DNA of 40,347 bases, taken from the NCBI GenBank assembly GCA_947456185.1, contig CANGPW010000018.1:1-40347 (forward strand), in the 5' to 3' direction. Under the pieces are notes generated by a model. It was given only the letters and a program-made list of their open reading frames with translations, was not told the origin of the DNA and searched no databases. Shown here piece by piece: positions 1-7,163 of the stretch; positions within the stretch are counted from its first letter, which is position 1, and every line of letters begins with the position of its first letter. The position numbers and the translations under genes were made by a program. The stretch is from Bacteroidota bacterium (GTDB lineage: Bacteria; Bacteroidota; Bacteroidia; UKL13-3).

Positions 1-863
1 ATGGTTTCTTTTCCTAAGAAAAATGCAGTTAGAATTACTGAAATAGGCAAGAAAGAAAAAATGGTTTGCGCAATGGAAACGTTCATCATGGAGGCTGCTA
101 ACATGGACATGCTTACTCCTAATACTGGCCCAAAAGCGGTTCCAATAATAATGGGTTTAAAAAACACTTTATTGGTGGTAATATCTTTTAGTTCTTTCCA
201 TACATTTACCTTAAAAATTCCCATGGCATAAATAAAAACCACACCCACAAGCATGCGAATCCAAGTAGCGTGAACAGGCGAAAGCAATTGTCCGTTGGAA
301 TCAAATAGAACCAAACCTTTTTTGGCAAAAACCAACCCAATTCCTTGACAAACCGCACCAAGAACGGCATAAACAATACCTTTTAGCAAATGCTTTTTAT
401 CTAATTCTTCGTGGTTATGCGCATTGCTTTTTATAAACCAAGCGATGCCAATTATGGAAATAAACATTCCAATAACGCCTATAAAATTGATGTTTTCGTT
501 CAACATAAAAATGCCACCAACCAATGCTGCGGCTGGCGCAAAAGTGTTAAACAAACTGGTGCGGCTACTTCCTAAAATTTTAAAAGCTGTAAACGCAAAA
601 TGATCGCCTATACTTAACCCAATAATGCCCGAAATTCCTAACCAAACCCATTGCATAGCAACAGGTTTTGTGAACAATGCAAGCGGATTTATTTGATAAA
701 TAATACAAGTAATTAAACTTAATAAAATTAGCGCATATAATAATCTAACCCTATTAACCGAAACTGGCGCATATAACTTAGCTGCTTTGGTAAACGAAAA
801 CGTTCCAATAGTCCAACAACCTAAAGTAATTAATGCAGCTATTATTCCTGTCGTTTGATTCAT
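1..863 (-). CDS. EamA/DMT-family transporter, C-terminus cut off by window edge
   Basis: Not in the ORF track because it runs off the left edge. Translating the minus strand from the ATG at 863 gives MNQTTGIIAALITLGCWTIG and an open frame to base 1 (287 codons). The product is almost entirely hydrophobic helices separated by short charged loops. It shows the internal two-fold repeat of the drug/metabolite transporter superfamily: a first EamA half ending near GGIFMLNENINFIG and a second beginning near LLKGIVYAVLGAVCQGIGLVFAKKG. Such inner-membrane proteins carry ten helices and export or import small metabolites; the substrate cannot be read from sequence. The last one or two helices lie outside the window. 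The family call is solid, the substrate unknown. The start is the first ATG after a stretch with repeated GTTGAATT units. Confidence 0.85.
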   Translation of the reverse strand, partial: MNQTTGIIAALITLGCWTIGTFSFTKAAKLYAPVSVNRVRLLYALILLSLITCIIYQINPLALFTKPVAMQWVWLGISGIIGLSIGDHFAFTAFKILGSSRTSLFNTFAPAAALVGGIFMLNENINFIGVIGMFISIIGIAWFIKSNAHNHEELDKKHLLKGIVYAVLGAVCQGIGLVFAKKGLVLFDSNGQLLSPVHATWIRMLVGVVFIYAMGIFKVNVWKELKDITTNKVFFKPIIIGTAFGPVLGVSMSMLAASMMNVSIAQTIFSFLPISVILTAFFLGKET

Positions 864-929
864 GTGTTTTTAAATTGTTGAATTGTTGAATTGCTAAACG
901 GTTATATTGTTTATGGGTTTTTCTATTTA

Positions 930-1011
930 CGTCATTTCGAGGAACGAAGCAATCTCTGTTTTGTTGCAATGATTCCGATTAATCGGAAGCTTCACTTCAT
1001 TCGCAATGACG
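930..1011. repeat. Dispersed REP-like palindromic element, copy 1
   Basis: An 82-bp element bounded by inverted ends, CGTCATTTCGA on the left and TCGCAATGACG on the right (one mismatch). It contains an inner perfect palindrome TTCCGATTAATCGGAA at 973-988. Its left arm (GAACGAAGCAATCTCT) is the reverse complement of the corresponding part of the right arm of a second copy at 29138-29214. It lies 36 bp beyond the stop of the minus-strand gene at 1047 and upstream of the EamA gene. Elements with the CGTCATTGCGA end are, as I recall, scattered in many Bacteroidota genomes. No coding capacity. Confidence 0.75.
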
Positions 1012-1046
1012 CTAAAATCCATGGTCTATCGTCCATAAACCGTCAA

Positions 1047-1616
1047 CTAATTCAACCTTCTTCCAATAATTTCCTTTACTCTTTGATACAACAAAAACGG
1101 ACTAAAAGTTCGCCAAGGCATGTTATCAAATTCACCACCAAAATTGATATAATAATCAATATTGGCTTGCTTCATTTCGTGTAACACATGCTCTTGAAAA
1201 TTTAGTGCTACTATCCATCCTTCCTCTTCTACGTCTTGAAACCATTCCTCGTAATAGCTATCATCGCTAGTGTGAAAATTCAATACATTTTCGCCAATCA
1301 ATATAAATTTATCAATTCCTGCTGCGTTAAAAACTTCCATTACATCGCGTTTTAAATACATAATATCGTTATGTAGCGCATCGTTCCATTCGCCTATTAA
1401 TTCAGCTATTAAGAAGCCATTTTCATAATCGGCAAAAAGTATTTTTACATATAAAGTTGGGGTTCCAAATTCATCCCATTGCGGGTGAATGAGGTAATTA
1501 TAAATTTGGTTAGTAAAATCAAATTCACTATATTCTTTTTCATAAAATGGAGAGTTTTCATCATCCTCACTTTTATAAATATCTCGCCATAAATAATGTG
1601 GCTCAATGTGATCCAT
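1047..1616 (-). CDS. Conserved-looking hypothetical protein, 189 aa
   Basis: I do not recognise a named family. The protein is acidic and soluble, with no signal peptide or membrane segment. It is rich in aromatic and acidic residues (DDSYYEEWFQDVEEEGW), with alternating hydrophobic strands such as TPTLYVKILFADYENGFLIAELIGEW and DKFILIGENVLNF, suggesting an alpha/beta fold. It ends in a basic helix (RVKEIIGRRLN). Start chosen at the ATG at 1616. It follows the OmpA-family gene by only 10 bp on the same strand, so the two are probably co-transcribed; that is the only hint of function. A REP-like element lies just after its stop. Confidence 0.7.
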   Translation of the reverse strand: MDHIEPHYLWRDIYKSEDDENSPFYEKEYSEFDFTNQIYNYLIHPQWDEFGTPTLYVKILFADYENGFLIAELIGEWNDALHNDIMYLKRDVMEVFNAAGIDKFILIGENVLNFHTSDDSYYEEWFQDVEEEGWIVALNFQEHVLHEMKQANIDYYINFGGEFDNMPWRTFSPFLLYQRVKEIIGRRLN

Positions 1617-1626
1617 AGTTGTCTAA

Positions 1627-3570
1627 TTATCGTTTAAAATCGGTTTTTAAAACCCTAAAAGTAGTTCGTCTATTTACTTGATGTTCCACCTCAGTACAAT
1701 CTATTCCATCGATACAATCGTTCAATAATTTACTTTCGCCATAACCTACAGAAACCATTCTGCCTTTTGCAATTCCTTTGGTGAGTAAATAATTCAAACA
1801 ACTTTGCGCACGTTTTTTCGAGAGTTCTAAATTATAATCTGCGGGCGCGCGGCTATCGGTATGCGAACCAATTTCAATGGCAATAGTTGGGTTGTTTTTT
1901 AAAATAATAGCCAATGAATCTAACACCACTTTTGACTCCGTACGCAAATCGTATTTATCTAAATCATATAAAATTCCTTGTAAAGTAAAATCAACTTCAG
2001 GTGCGGGAATGGCATCTAAATAAATGGTAAATTCTACCACGGAATCCTTTTGCAAACCAATGCTTGAAATATTAATTGGTGTGCTTGCAAAATATCCGCT
2101 TTTATTAGCAATTAACGATTGCAAAGCATTCAAAGGAATTTCACCGCTAAACTCTCCTTTTTCAGTTGTATTGACGGTAAATAAATTCTTTCCTTCATTG
2201 CTTGTTAAAGCCACCAACGATTTGCTAATTGGCGCATTGGTTTCACGTTCCAATACTTTTCCTTTTACCAAAAACACAAACGGTTTAATTGAAATACTAT
2301 AAATATCATCATCGCCCATGCCATCCATTCTATTAGAAGTAAAAAATGCAATAGGTGTATTGGTTTTTTGAGCATTTTTGGGCAGGTAAGAAATGCCAAA
2401 ATCATCGCCTCCGCTGTTAATTGGCGACTGTAAATTTTGAGGAACTTTGTACGTATTAGCAGAATCTTGAGTTTTAAAAATATCTAATCCCCCAAAACCA
2501 ATTTTTCCTTTGGTGGAATAATAAAGTTCATTGTTTTCACTGATAAACGGGAACATATCATCGTCAAAAGTATTCACCATATTTCCTAAGTTTTTTGGTG
2601 TTTGCCAAACAGCTTTAACCTCATCAAACTGACTTACATAAATGTCTTTTTCACCAAATCCACCTTCCATGTCACTGCTAAAAAACAATTTTTTACCATC
2701 AGCACTTAAGCTCGGTTGACCACAACTAAAACTATCGGAATTAAATGGCAATAAATTAGGGTCGCCCCATAAATTATTTTGTTTATAACTTACATAAATT
2801 TTACAGTTAACGCCCTTGCCATCAATTCCATTACATTGTGTAAAGTACATCGTATTTTGAGTTAAATCTAAGCAAGCCGTTCCATCGTTATAAACACTAT
2901 TAACTTTGCCTCCCACATTATTTGGTTTACCATAACCTGAGATATAATCTGCTTCAAAAACATCACACATTTTTTGGCCTGTCCATTCAAAAACCAAATT
3001 CCCTGAACTTTCTTTCCTACTCGATGTCCAAAACACTTTTCCATTGCTATAAAAAGGCGCAAAATCACCAAATTCTGTATTCCATTCTTTTACATTAATA
3101 ATAGTGAATTTTTGCGGATTTGCTTTCCATTGCTGCGCAATATTGCATGATTGTAAAGCTAATTTTCCTTTTTTATCTTCTGGCATTTCAAACAAATAAT
3201 CACCAAAAGTGCGGCTTGCTTCATCATATTTTTCAAAATATTTTAGCAAATTTCCATAACTGTAAAGCACGACAGGATCCGGATATTTGGCATTGATGAC
3301 CTCTTCAAACCACTTGAAAGCTTGGGTATAATTATTTCCTAATCGGTAGCTTTCAGCAATGTAAAAAAGCACTTTTTGTTTTTGCTCAGGATCTTTTACT
3401 TTAGGATAAACTTTTTTGTATAAGCCCGCTGCGGTATTGTATTTCTTGGCATTATAAGCATTGGTTGCTCTGTCTAATTCAAACTGATAAGAAGGTTGTT
3501 TTTGCTGCGCAAATAATTTTTGCGAAAGCAAAATAATTAATAAAACAGAAGCAATTAAGCGTATTTTCAT
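1627..3570 (-). CDS. OmpA-family protein with TPR, PD40 propeller and regulatory domain (PorE-like architecture)
   Basis: A 647-aa exported protein. Residues 1-21 form a signal peptide (RLIASVLLIILLSQKLFAQ). Residues about 22-140 look like TPR helices (NAYNAKKYNTAAGLYKKVYP). From about 160 to 430 come WD40-like PD40 blades with recurring phrases such as LSADGKKLFFSSD and FTSNRMDGMGDDDIY. About 432-525 is a carboxypeptidase-regulatory-like beta sandwich (VKGKVLERETNAPISKSLVAL). The C-terminus is an OmpA peptidoglycan-binding domain with IEIGSHTDSRAPADYN and LSKKRAQSCLNYL. This order is that of PorE, a T9SS-associated protein thought to anchor the secretion complex to peptidoglycan, but Bacteroidota carry several paralogs of this architecture, so I do not assign the name. 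Probably periplasmic or outer-membrane associated. A promoter-like box lies about 26 bp upstream and the hypothetical gene at 1047 follows it. Confidence 0.88.
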   Translation of the reverse strand: MKIRLIASVLLIILLSQKLFAQQKQPSYQFELDRATNAYNAKKYNTAAGLYKKVYPKVKDPEQKQKVLFYIAESYRLGNNYTQAFKWFEEVINAKYPDPVVLYSYGNLLKYFEKYDEASRTFGDYLFEMPEDKKGKLALQSCNIAQQWKANPQKFTIINVKEWNTEFGDFAPFYSNGKVFWTSSRKESSGNLVFEWTGQKMCDVFEADYISGYGKPNNVGGKVNSVYNDGTACLDLTQNTMYFTQCNGIDGKGVNCKIYVSYKQNNLWGDPNLLPFNSDSFSCGQPSLSADGKKLFFSSDMEGGFGEKDIYVSQFDEVKAVWQTPKNLGNMVNTFDDDMFPFISENNELYYSTKGKIGFGGLDIFKTQDSANTYKVPQNLQSPINSGGDDFGISYLPKNAQKTNTPIAFFTSNRMDGMGDDDIYSISIKPFVFLVKGKVLERETNAPISKSLVALTSNEGKNLFTVNTTEKGEFSGEIPLNALQSLIANKSGYFASTPINISSIGLQKDSVVEFTIYLDAIPAPEVDFTLQGILYDLDKYDLRTESKVVLDSLAIILKNNPTIAIEIGSHTDSRAPADYNLELSKKRAQSCLNYLLTKGIAKGRMVSVGYGESKLLNDCIDGIDCTEVEHQVNRRTTFRVLKTDFKR

Positions 3571-3595
3571 GGCAGAATTTATTAAAAAGCTTCAT

Positions 3596-3627
3596 CAAAT
3601 ATATGGCAGAATCAGCCGCTTTGCAAT
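3596..3627 (-). promoter_or_regulatory. Bacteroidota-type promoter for the OmpA-family gene
   Basis: On the minus strand the -7 box TATATTTG (3603-3596) matches the Bacteroidota consensus TAnnTTTG exactly. An ATTG lies about 20 bp further upstream as a weak -33 element. The predicted start of transcription is about 20-25 bases before the ATG at 3570. Confidence 0.5.
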
Positions 3628-3672
3628 AGTAATTATAGCTATAAGAAAAATTTTACGAATGTCTTTCTATTA

Positions 3673-4269
3673 TTATTGCTTCCATTCTACGCTCACTGTA
3701 ATTTCATTTCTTCTTCCTATAATTTGAAATGGTGGGTTATACCCTAAAAACCGATAGTTCCCATGGCTCAAAATACCATTTTCTAAAAGTAATTTTTTTA
3801 GTTTTTCGGAATAGTTTTTTATATCTTCATCAGAGGCATAGCCACCAAATTTTATAACTGCTACATATTCTTCTGGTATTTTTTTTACCTCTACACCTGC
3901 ATTATTTGGCTTGGGTAAATTTTCTATTGAATAATTAGCTGGCATAACAAAACTCATGCTAGAATTACTGTCGTTAATATCTAATCTAACCGGTGCGGTC
4001 ATTGCTATTTTAGTTTCTTTATCGTTACCACCAAATATGTATCCTGCTAACTTGTTAAAACCAGGCCCAGCTAACTCCTTGTATGTTTTTGCCTTAGAAT
4101 AAACAGTAGCCAAAACCGCTGAAGGATAAAAACGAATTTCAAATGCTGGATACTTTTTTACTGCTTTATATTTTTGTTCTTCCACTTGTTGGTTTGTAAT
4201 GTATCTAAATGCTTGAAAAAGCAATAATAAAACCAATAATACCGATAATGTTATGACTGTTGTTTTCAT
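3673..4269 (-). CDS. SOUL-family heme-binding protein
   Basis: A 198-aa protein of the SOUL/HBP family. Residues 1-22 are a hydrophobic anchor or signal segment (VITLSVLLVLLLLFQAF). The SOUL fold follows: VEEQKYKAVKKYPAFEIRFYP near residue 30, then the family signature KIAMTAPVRLDI near 90, and FQIIGRRNEITVSVEW at the end, where the family usually has a similar arginine-rich strand. SOUL proteins bind heme or tetrapyrroles; the bacterial role is poorly known. Here the N-terminal segment would place it at the inner membrane facing the periplasm. It starts 29 bp after the yidD stop on the same strand, so it is probably the last gene of an rnpA-yidD-SOUL transcript. Confidence 0.88.
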   Translation of the reverse strand: MKTTVITLSVLLVLLLLFQAFRYITNQQVEEQKYKAVKKYPAFEIRFYPSAVLATVYSKAKTYKELAGPGFNKLAGYIFGGNDKETKIAMTAPVRLDINDSNSSMSFVMPANYSIENLPKPNNAGVEVKKIPEEYVAVIKFGGYASDEDIKNYSEKLKKLLLENGILSHGNYRFLGYNPPFQIIGRRNEITVSVEWKQ

Positions 4270-4298
4270 GTTTTTGTATCAAATAAACTCTTTTAAAA

Positions 4299-4520
4299 CT
4301 AAGGAACAGGATCAAAACCGCTTCCACCCCAAGGATGGCAAGAACCAATGCGCTTAATAGCCAAATAAGTTCCTTTTAAAACTCCATATTTCGTAATTGC
4401 ATCTACTGCATATTGGCTACAAGTGGGATTATACCTACAAGCTTTTGGCAAATAGGGAGAAACCAGCTGTTGGTAGCCTTTAATTAATAGGAGAAACGGG
4501 AATTGAATGATCTTTTTCAA
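4299..4520 (-). CDS. yidD: Membrane protein insertion efficiency factor YidD
   Basis: A 73-aa protein with the full YidD signature: [32 protein letters not shown] followed by a [18 protein letters not shown] tail with the conserved Cys, Pro-Trp and Gly residues. An N-terminal amphipathic or hydrophobic helix precedes it. YidD assists YidC-dependent insertion of inner-membrane proteins and is nearly always next to rnpA, as here. The reading frame has a TAG four codons before residue 1 and no ATG anywhere, so translation must start at the TTG at 4520. The frame overlaps the end of rnpA by 41 bases, which suggests translational coupling. Confidence 0.93.
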   Translation of the reverse strand: MKKIIQFPFLLLIKGYQQLVSPYLPKACRYNPTCSQYAVDAITKYGVLKGTYLAIKRIGSCHPWGGSGFDPVP

Positions 4521-4896
4521 GGTGGAGCGCTATTAAATTAATCACTTTTTGCAATGAATTTTCTGCCTGATTATATGCTAAATCTGTTTTACTAATATAA
4601 GCAATTGAAATGGCAATTTGTTTGCTTTGCAATACAATATTATTCAATAATAAATGCTTATTTAATCGATAAATTTCTCTGATTTGGCGTTTAATTCTAT
4701 TTCTGTCTACTGCTTTTTTAAAATTTCGTTTTGGAACAGTAATTAAAACCTGGCAATTAGCTTGCTGTTCAGCAACAAAAGCCATAGAAACTTTAAATGG
4801 AAAAACAAAAACACTGTAATTCCCTTTGGAATAAAGTGCTTCAATTATTTTTAGTGAAATAACTTTTTCTTGTTTGGGAAAACTATAATTCATCAT
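4480..4896 (-). CDS. rnpA: Ribonuclease P protein component
   Basis: A 138-aa protein, close to the usual 110-140 aa. The RNR signature is present near residues 57-78 ([20 protein letters not shown]), the basic surface that contacts the 5' leader of pre-tRNA and the RNase P RNA. N-terminal [20 protein letters not shown] matches the family start. Two consecutive ATG codons begin the frame (4896 and 4893); either could be used. It is downstream of rpmH (separated by a hairpin) and overlaps yidD, the standard rpmH-rnpA-yidD order. Confidence 0.94.
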   Translation of the reverse strand: MMNYSFPKQEKVISLKIIEALYSKGNYSVFVFPFKVSMAFVAEQQANCQVLITVPKRNFKKAVDRNRIKRQIREIYRLNKHLLLNNIVLQSKQIAISIAYISKTDLAYNQAENSLQKVINLIALHLEKDHSIPVSPIN

Positions 4897-4936
4897 AAAA
4901 CAAGGACTGTTTAAGTGATATTTACATTGGTTGGTT

Positions 4937-4977
4937 TACAAACAAAAAAACACATGTATTTATAAAATACCATGTGT
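4937..4977 (-). terminator. Intrinsic terminator between rpmH and rnpA
   Basis: On the minus strand an ACACATGG/CATGTGT-type stem (4950-4956 pairing with 4971-4977, with further A-T pairs inward) is followed by TTTTTTTGTTTG. It would end or attenuate rpmH transcripts before rnpA. A second inverted repeat, ATCCCGA/TCGGGAT (4995-5001 and 5025-5031), lies between it and the rpmH stop. Confidence 0.7.
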
Positions 4978-5039
4978 GATAAAATAAAAAACAAATCCCG
5001 AATTCTAATCCTGTAGAGTAAAACTCGGGATAAGGCTTT

Positions 5040-5201
5040 CTATTTCTTGTGACGTCTTTCGTCAGAAACTGTTAATTTTTTTCTTCCACGTGCTCTACGA
5101 GAAGCAATAACTTTTCTGCCCGAAGCCGATTCCATTCTTTTGCGGAAACCGTGTTTGTTTCTTCTTTTTCTTACCGATGGTTGGTATGTTCGTTGTGCCA
5201 T
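5040..5201 (-). CDS. rpmH: 50S ribosomal protein L34 (absent from the ORF track)
   Basis: Translating the minus strand from the ATG at 5201 gives a 53-aa basic protein beginning [20 protein letters not shown] and containing [20 protein letters not shown], the classic L34 sequence, ending at a TAG at 5040. The length is slightly above the usual 44-50 aa because of a charged C-terminal extension (DERRHKK). It is part of the large ribosomal subunit. It was too short for the supplied track. Its neighbours rnpA and yidD give the expected order. Confidence 0.97.
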   Translation of the reverse strand: MAQRTYQPSVRKRRNKHGFRKRMESASGRKVIASRRARGRKKLTVSDERRHKK

Positions 5202-5307
5202 GAGCTTATTTTTTTAGGACTGCGAATGTACTTTTTTTTATAAAAATAAAAAAAGTTATTCGCAAATAATTAACTTTTTTATTCGTTGTAATTCAGAATG
5301 TTGTAAA

Positions 5308-5343
5308 ATAAAAATGCCATCCGTTTCGGGATGGCACTTTTTT
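5308..5343 (-). terminator. Intrinsic terminator after the small lipoprotein gene
   Basis: A perfect 8-bp stem TGCCATCC/GGATGGCA (5315-5322 and 5329-5336) with a six-base loop. It is flanked by A-runs on one side and T-runs on the other, so it could work on both strands; it sits 30 bp past the stop of the minus-strand lipoprotein gene and upstream of rpmH. Confidence 0.85.
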
Positions 5344-5373
5344 AAATTTGATTTCTGTTTAATAGAAAAAAAA

Positions 5374-5592
5374 TTAGTGTGCAGCTTCAACAGCAACAGT
5401 TGTATCAACAACAGTTGAATCAGGAACCATAGTTCCTTCTAAAGCAGCTAATGAATCAGCAGCGCGAGTTGCAGCAGCGATTGAATCAGCTTGATGAGCA
5501 GCTTCCATTTTTAATTTTTCTTCAGCAGAAGGACCACAAGCTACGATAGCTAACATAGCAGAAGCGGCAACGATTGATAATACTTTTTTCAT
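5374..5592 (-). CDS. Small Ala-rich lipoprotein, 72 aa
   Basis: An N-terminal lipoprotein signal (MKKVLSIVAASAMLAIVACG) has a lipobox ending at Cys19, so the mature protein is only about 54 residues and acylated. The mature part is a predicted short helix with heptad-like alanine and charged positions (EEKLKMEAAHQADSIAAATRAADSLAAL), then a Val/Thr-rich tail. No family is recognised; short lipoproteins of this kind are frequent in Bacteroidota, function unknown. A near-consensus promoter precedes it and a strong terminator follows, so it is a monocistronic and probably well expressed gene. Confidence 0.8.
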   Translation of the reverse strand: MKKVLSIVAASAMLAIVACGPSAEEKLKMEAAHQADSIAAATRAADSLAALEGTMVPDSTVVDTTVAVEAAH

Positions 5593-5633
5593 TTTGTTTG
5601 ATTTTTTAATTAAGTGAGTTTCTAATTCGGTGG

Positions 5634-5663
5634 CAAATATATGACTAATTTGTTAATAACAAA
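5634..5663 (-). promoter_or_regulatory. Near-consensus Bacteroidota promoter of the small lipoprotein gene
   Basis: Read on the minus strand: TTTG (5663-5660), an 18-bp spacer, then TATATTTG (5641-5634), matching the -33 TTTG and -7 TAnnTTTG consensus of the primary Bacteroidota sigma factor. Transcription would start near 5630, leaving a leader of about 35-40 bases. This is one of the clearest promoters in the window. Confidence 0.75.
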
Positions 5664-5670
5664 ATTTTTT

Positions 5671-6984
5671 TTATTTATTTCTCATATAAATAATAATTGG
5701 CACTCCCACAAAATCAAATTCATCTCTGATTTTATTTTCCAAATAACGTTTATAAGAGTCAGTAACATACTGAGGATGGTTACAGAAAAACGCAAATCTT
5801 GGACTTCTACCTGGTAATTGCGTGGCATATTTTATTTTAACAAACTTTCCTTTTACACTTGGTGGCGGATACGTTTCAATTTTTTCAAGAATGTAATCGT
5901 TGAATTTACTGGTCGAAATTTTACGTTTTCTATTATCGTAAACATGTAACGCTTCTTCTATTGCTTTAAAAATACGTTGTTTTGTGGTAGCCGAAGTAAA
6001 AACTATTGGCACATCATCAAATGGTTTTAGTTTTTCGCGAATGGTTTTTTCAAACTCTAACGATGTTTTATGGTCTTTTTCTATTAAATCCCATTTGTTT
6101 ACCAAAATTACTAAGCCTTTATTGTTTTTTACAGCTAACGAAACCAAGTTCATGTCTTGATTATCTAATCCAATTGTTGCATCAATTACCAAAACTACTA
6201 CATCACAATCTTCTAAGGCTTTGATACTGCGCATTACAGAATAAAATTCTAAATCTTCTGTTACGCGGTTTTTTCTTCGAATTCCTGCGGTATCAACCAA
6301 CACAAATTCTTTATCAAATAATTTATAATGCGAGTTAATGGCATCACGTGTGGTTCCAGCTACATCGGTTACAATGTTTCTTTCTTGCCCAAGCAATGCA
6401 TTGATTAAACTAGATTTTCCAACATTTGGTCTGCCAACAATGGCAATTTTTGGCAGCTCCACTTCATCTGCATCAATGTCTTGATCTTCAAAAGTTAAAT
6501 GCTTCATTGCTTCGTCTAGCAAATCGCCAGTTCCCGAACCGCTCGCAGATGAAATATTATAAATATTATCAAAACCTAATGCCCAAAACTCATGAGCATC
6601 TAATTGACGGTTTGAATTGTCAACTTTATTTACTACCAATAAAACTGGTTTTTTGCTTTTACGAAGCATCAACGATAATTCTGTGTCTAAATCGGTGATT
6701 CCAACTGATACATCCACCATAAACATTAACACATCCGATTCTTGAATGGCTATTTTTACTTGATTTCTGATTGCTGCTTCAAAAATGTCTGCACTATTTG
6801 GAACGTATCCTCCAGTATCAATTACATTGTATTCTTTATCAAGCCATTCAGCTTTTCCATAATGTCTATCACGAGTTACTCCACTAAAATCGTCAACTAT
6901 GGCGTGTTTGTTGCCTGTTAAACGATTAAAAAGTGTTGATTTGCCAACATTTGGCCTTCCTACTATTGCTACTATATTTCCCAT
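5671..6984 (-). CDS. der: Ribosome biogenesis GTPase Der (EngA)
   Basis: A 437-aa protein with tandem GTPase domains, the hallmark of Der. Domain 1 has the P-loop GRPNVGKSTLFNRL near residue 9, DTGGY, and NKVD near 120. Domain 2 has GRPNVGKSSLINALLG near residue 183, DTAGIRRKNR, and NKWDL. A KH-like C-terminal domain follows from about residue 350 (PPPSVKGKFVKIKYATQLPG). Der acts in 50S subunit assembly and is essential in most bacteria. Length is normal for the family (435-490). Start at the ATG at 6984, directly before the first beta strand. It is divergent from prfB across 179 bp, and its only promoter-like box sits just before the ATG. Confidence 0.97.
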   Translation of the reverse strand: MGNIVAIVGRPNVGKSTLFNRLTGNKHAIVDDFSGVTRDRHYGKAEWLDKEYNVIDTGGYVPNSADIFEAAIRNQVKIAIQESDVLMFMVDVSVGITDLDTELSLMLRKSKKPVLLVVNKVDNSNRQLDAHEFWALGFDNIYNISSASGSGTGDLLDEAMKHLTFEDQDIDADEVELPKIAIVGRPNVGKSSLINALLGQERNIVTDVAGTTRDAINSHYKLFDKEFVLVDTAGIRRKNRVTEDLEFYSVMRSIKALEDCDVVVLVIDATIGLDNQDMNLVSLAVKNNKGLVILVNKWDLIEKDHKTSLEFEKTIREKLKPFDDVPIVFTSATTKQRIFKAIEEALHVYDNRKRKISTSKFNDYILEKIETYPPPSVKGKFVKIKYATQLPGRSPRFAFFCNHPQYVTDSYKRYLENKIRDEFDFVGVPIIIYMRNK

Positions 6985-6992
6985 TAAAGTGG

Positions 6993-7000
6993 CAAATGTA
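6993..7000 (-). promoter_or_regulatory. -7 promoter box of der, very close to the start codon
   Basis: TACATTTG on the minus strand fits TAnnTTTG exactly and ends 8 bases before the der ATG, so the leader would be only a few bases. No good -33 TTTG is seen at the usual distance. Confidence 0.45.
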
Positions 7001-7149
7001 GGTTATTTTTACTGTTTTGGTTAAAAAATGTTGATAAGTGGAATTGAATTGAAAGATTATAAGGTGAGAAAATTGAAAAAATTGACTTTTAAAAGCTATT
7101 ACATCTTTGATAAATATGTGGCTTCTATGAAATCTGTGGCTAAAAAATT

Positions 7150-7157
7150 TATATTTG
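7150..7157 (+). promoter_or_regulatory. -7 promoter box of prfB, very close to the start codon
   Basis: TATATTTG fits TAnnTTTG and ends six bases before the prfB ATG at 7164; both it and the der box are followed by CCA. The implied mRNA would be nearly leaderless. No clear -33 element. Confidence 0.45.
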
Positions 7158-7163
7158 CCAATT

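Noticed and set aside
1-231. 76-aa plus-strand ORF at the window start
   Set aside because: It is the antisense shadow of the EamA transporter, whose minus frame gives a continuous hydrophobic family match.
875-893. Tandem GTTGAATT units before the EamA start
   Set aside because: Only two full units in A/T-rich sequence; similar TTGATAGTTGA strings at 10765 and 39122 are too loose to call a repeat family.
778-1184. ORFs 778..969 (-) and 891..1184 (+)
   Set aside because: They run over the EamA start region, the REP-like element and the end of the 1047 gene; low-complexity, antisense or repeat-derived.
4995-5031. ATCCCGA/TCGGGAT inverted repeat as the main rpmH terminator
   Set aside because: A 23-base loop and no T-run directly after it; the hairpin at 4950-4977 fits better.
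5082-5097. CACGTG core in rpmH as a third parS
   Set aside because: The flanks TCTTC and CTCTA do not fit the parS arms; it is part of a conserved Arg-Ala-Arg codon run.
6345-6350. CACGTG core in der as a parS
   Set aside because: The flanks GGCAT and TGGTT do not match; it encodes the GTTRDA block of the second GTPase domain.
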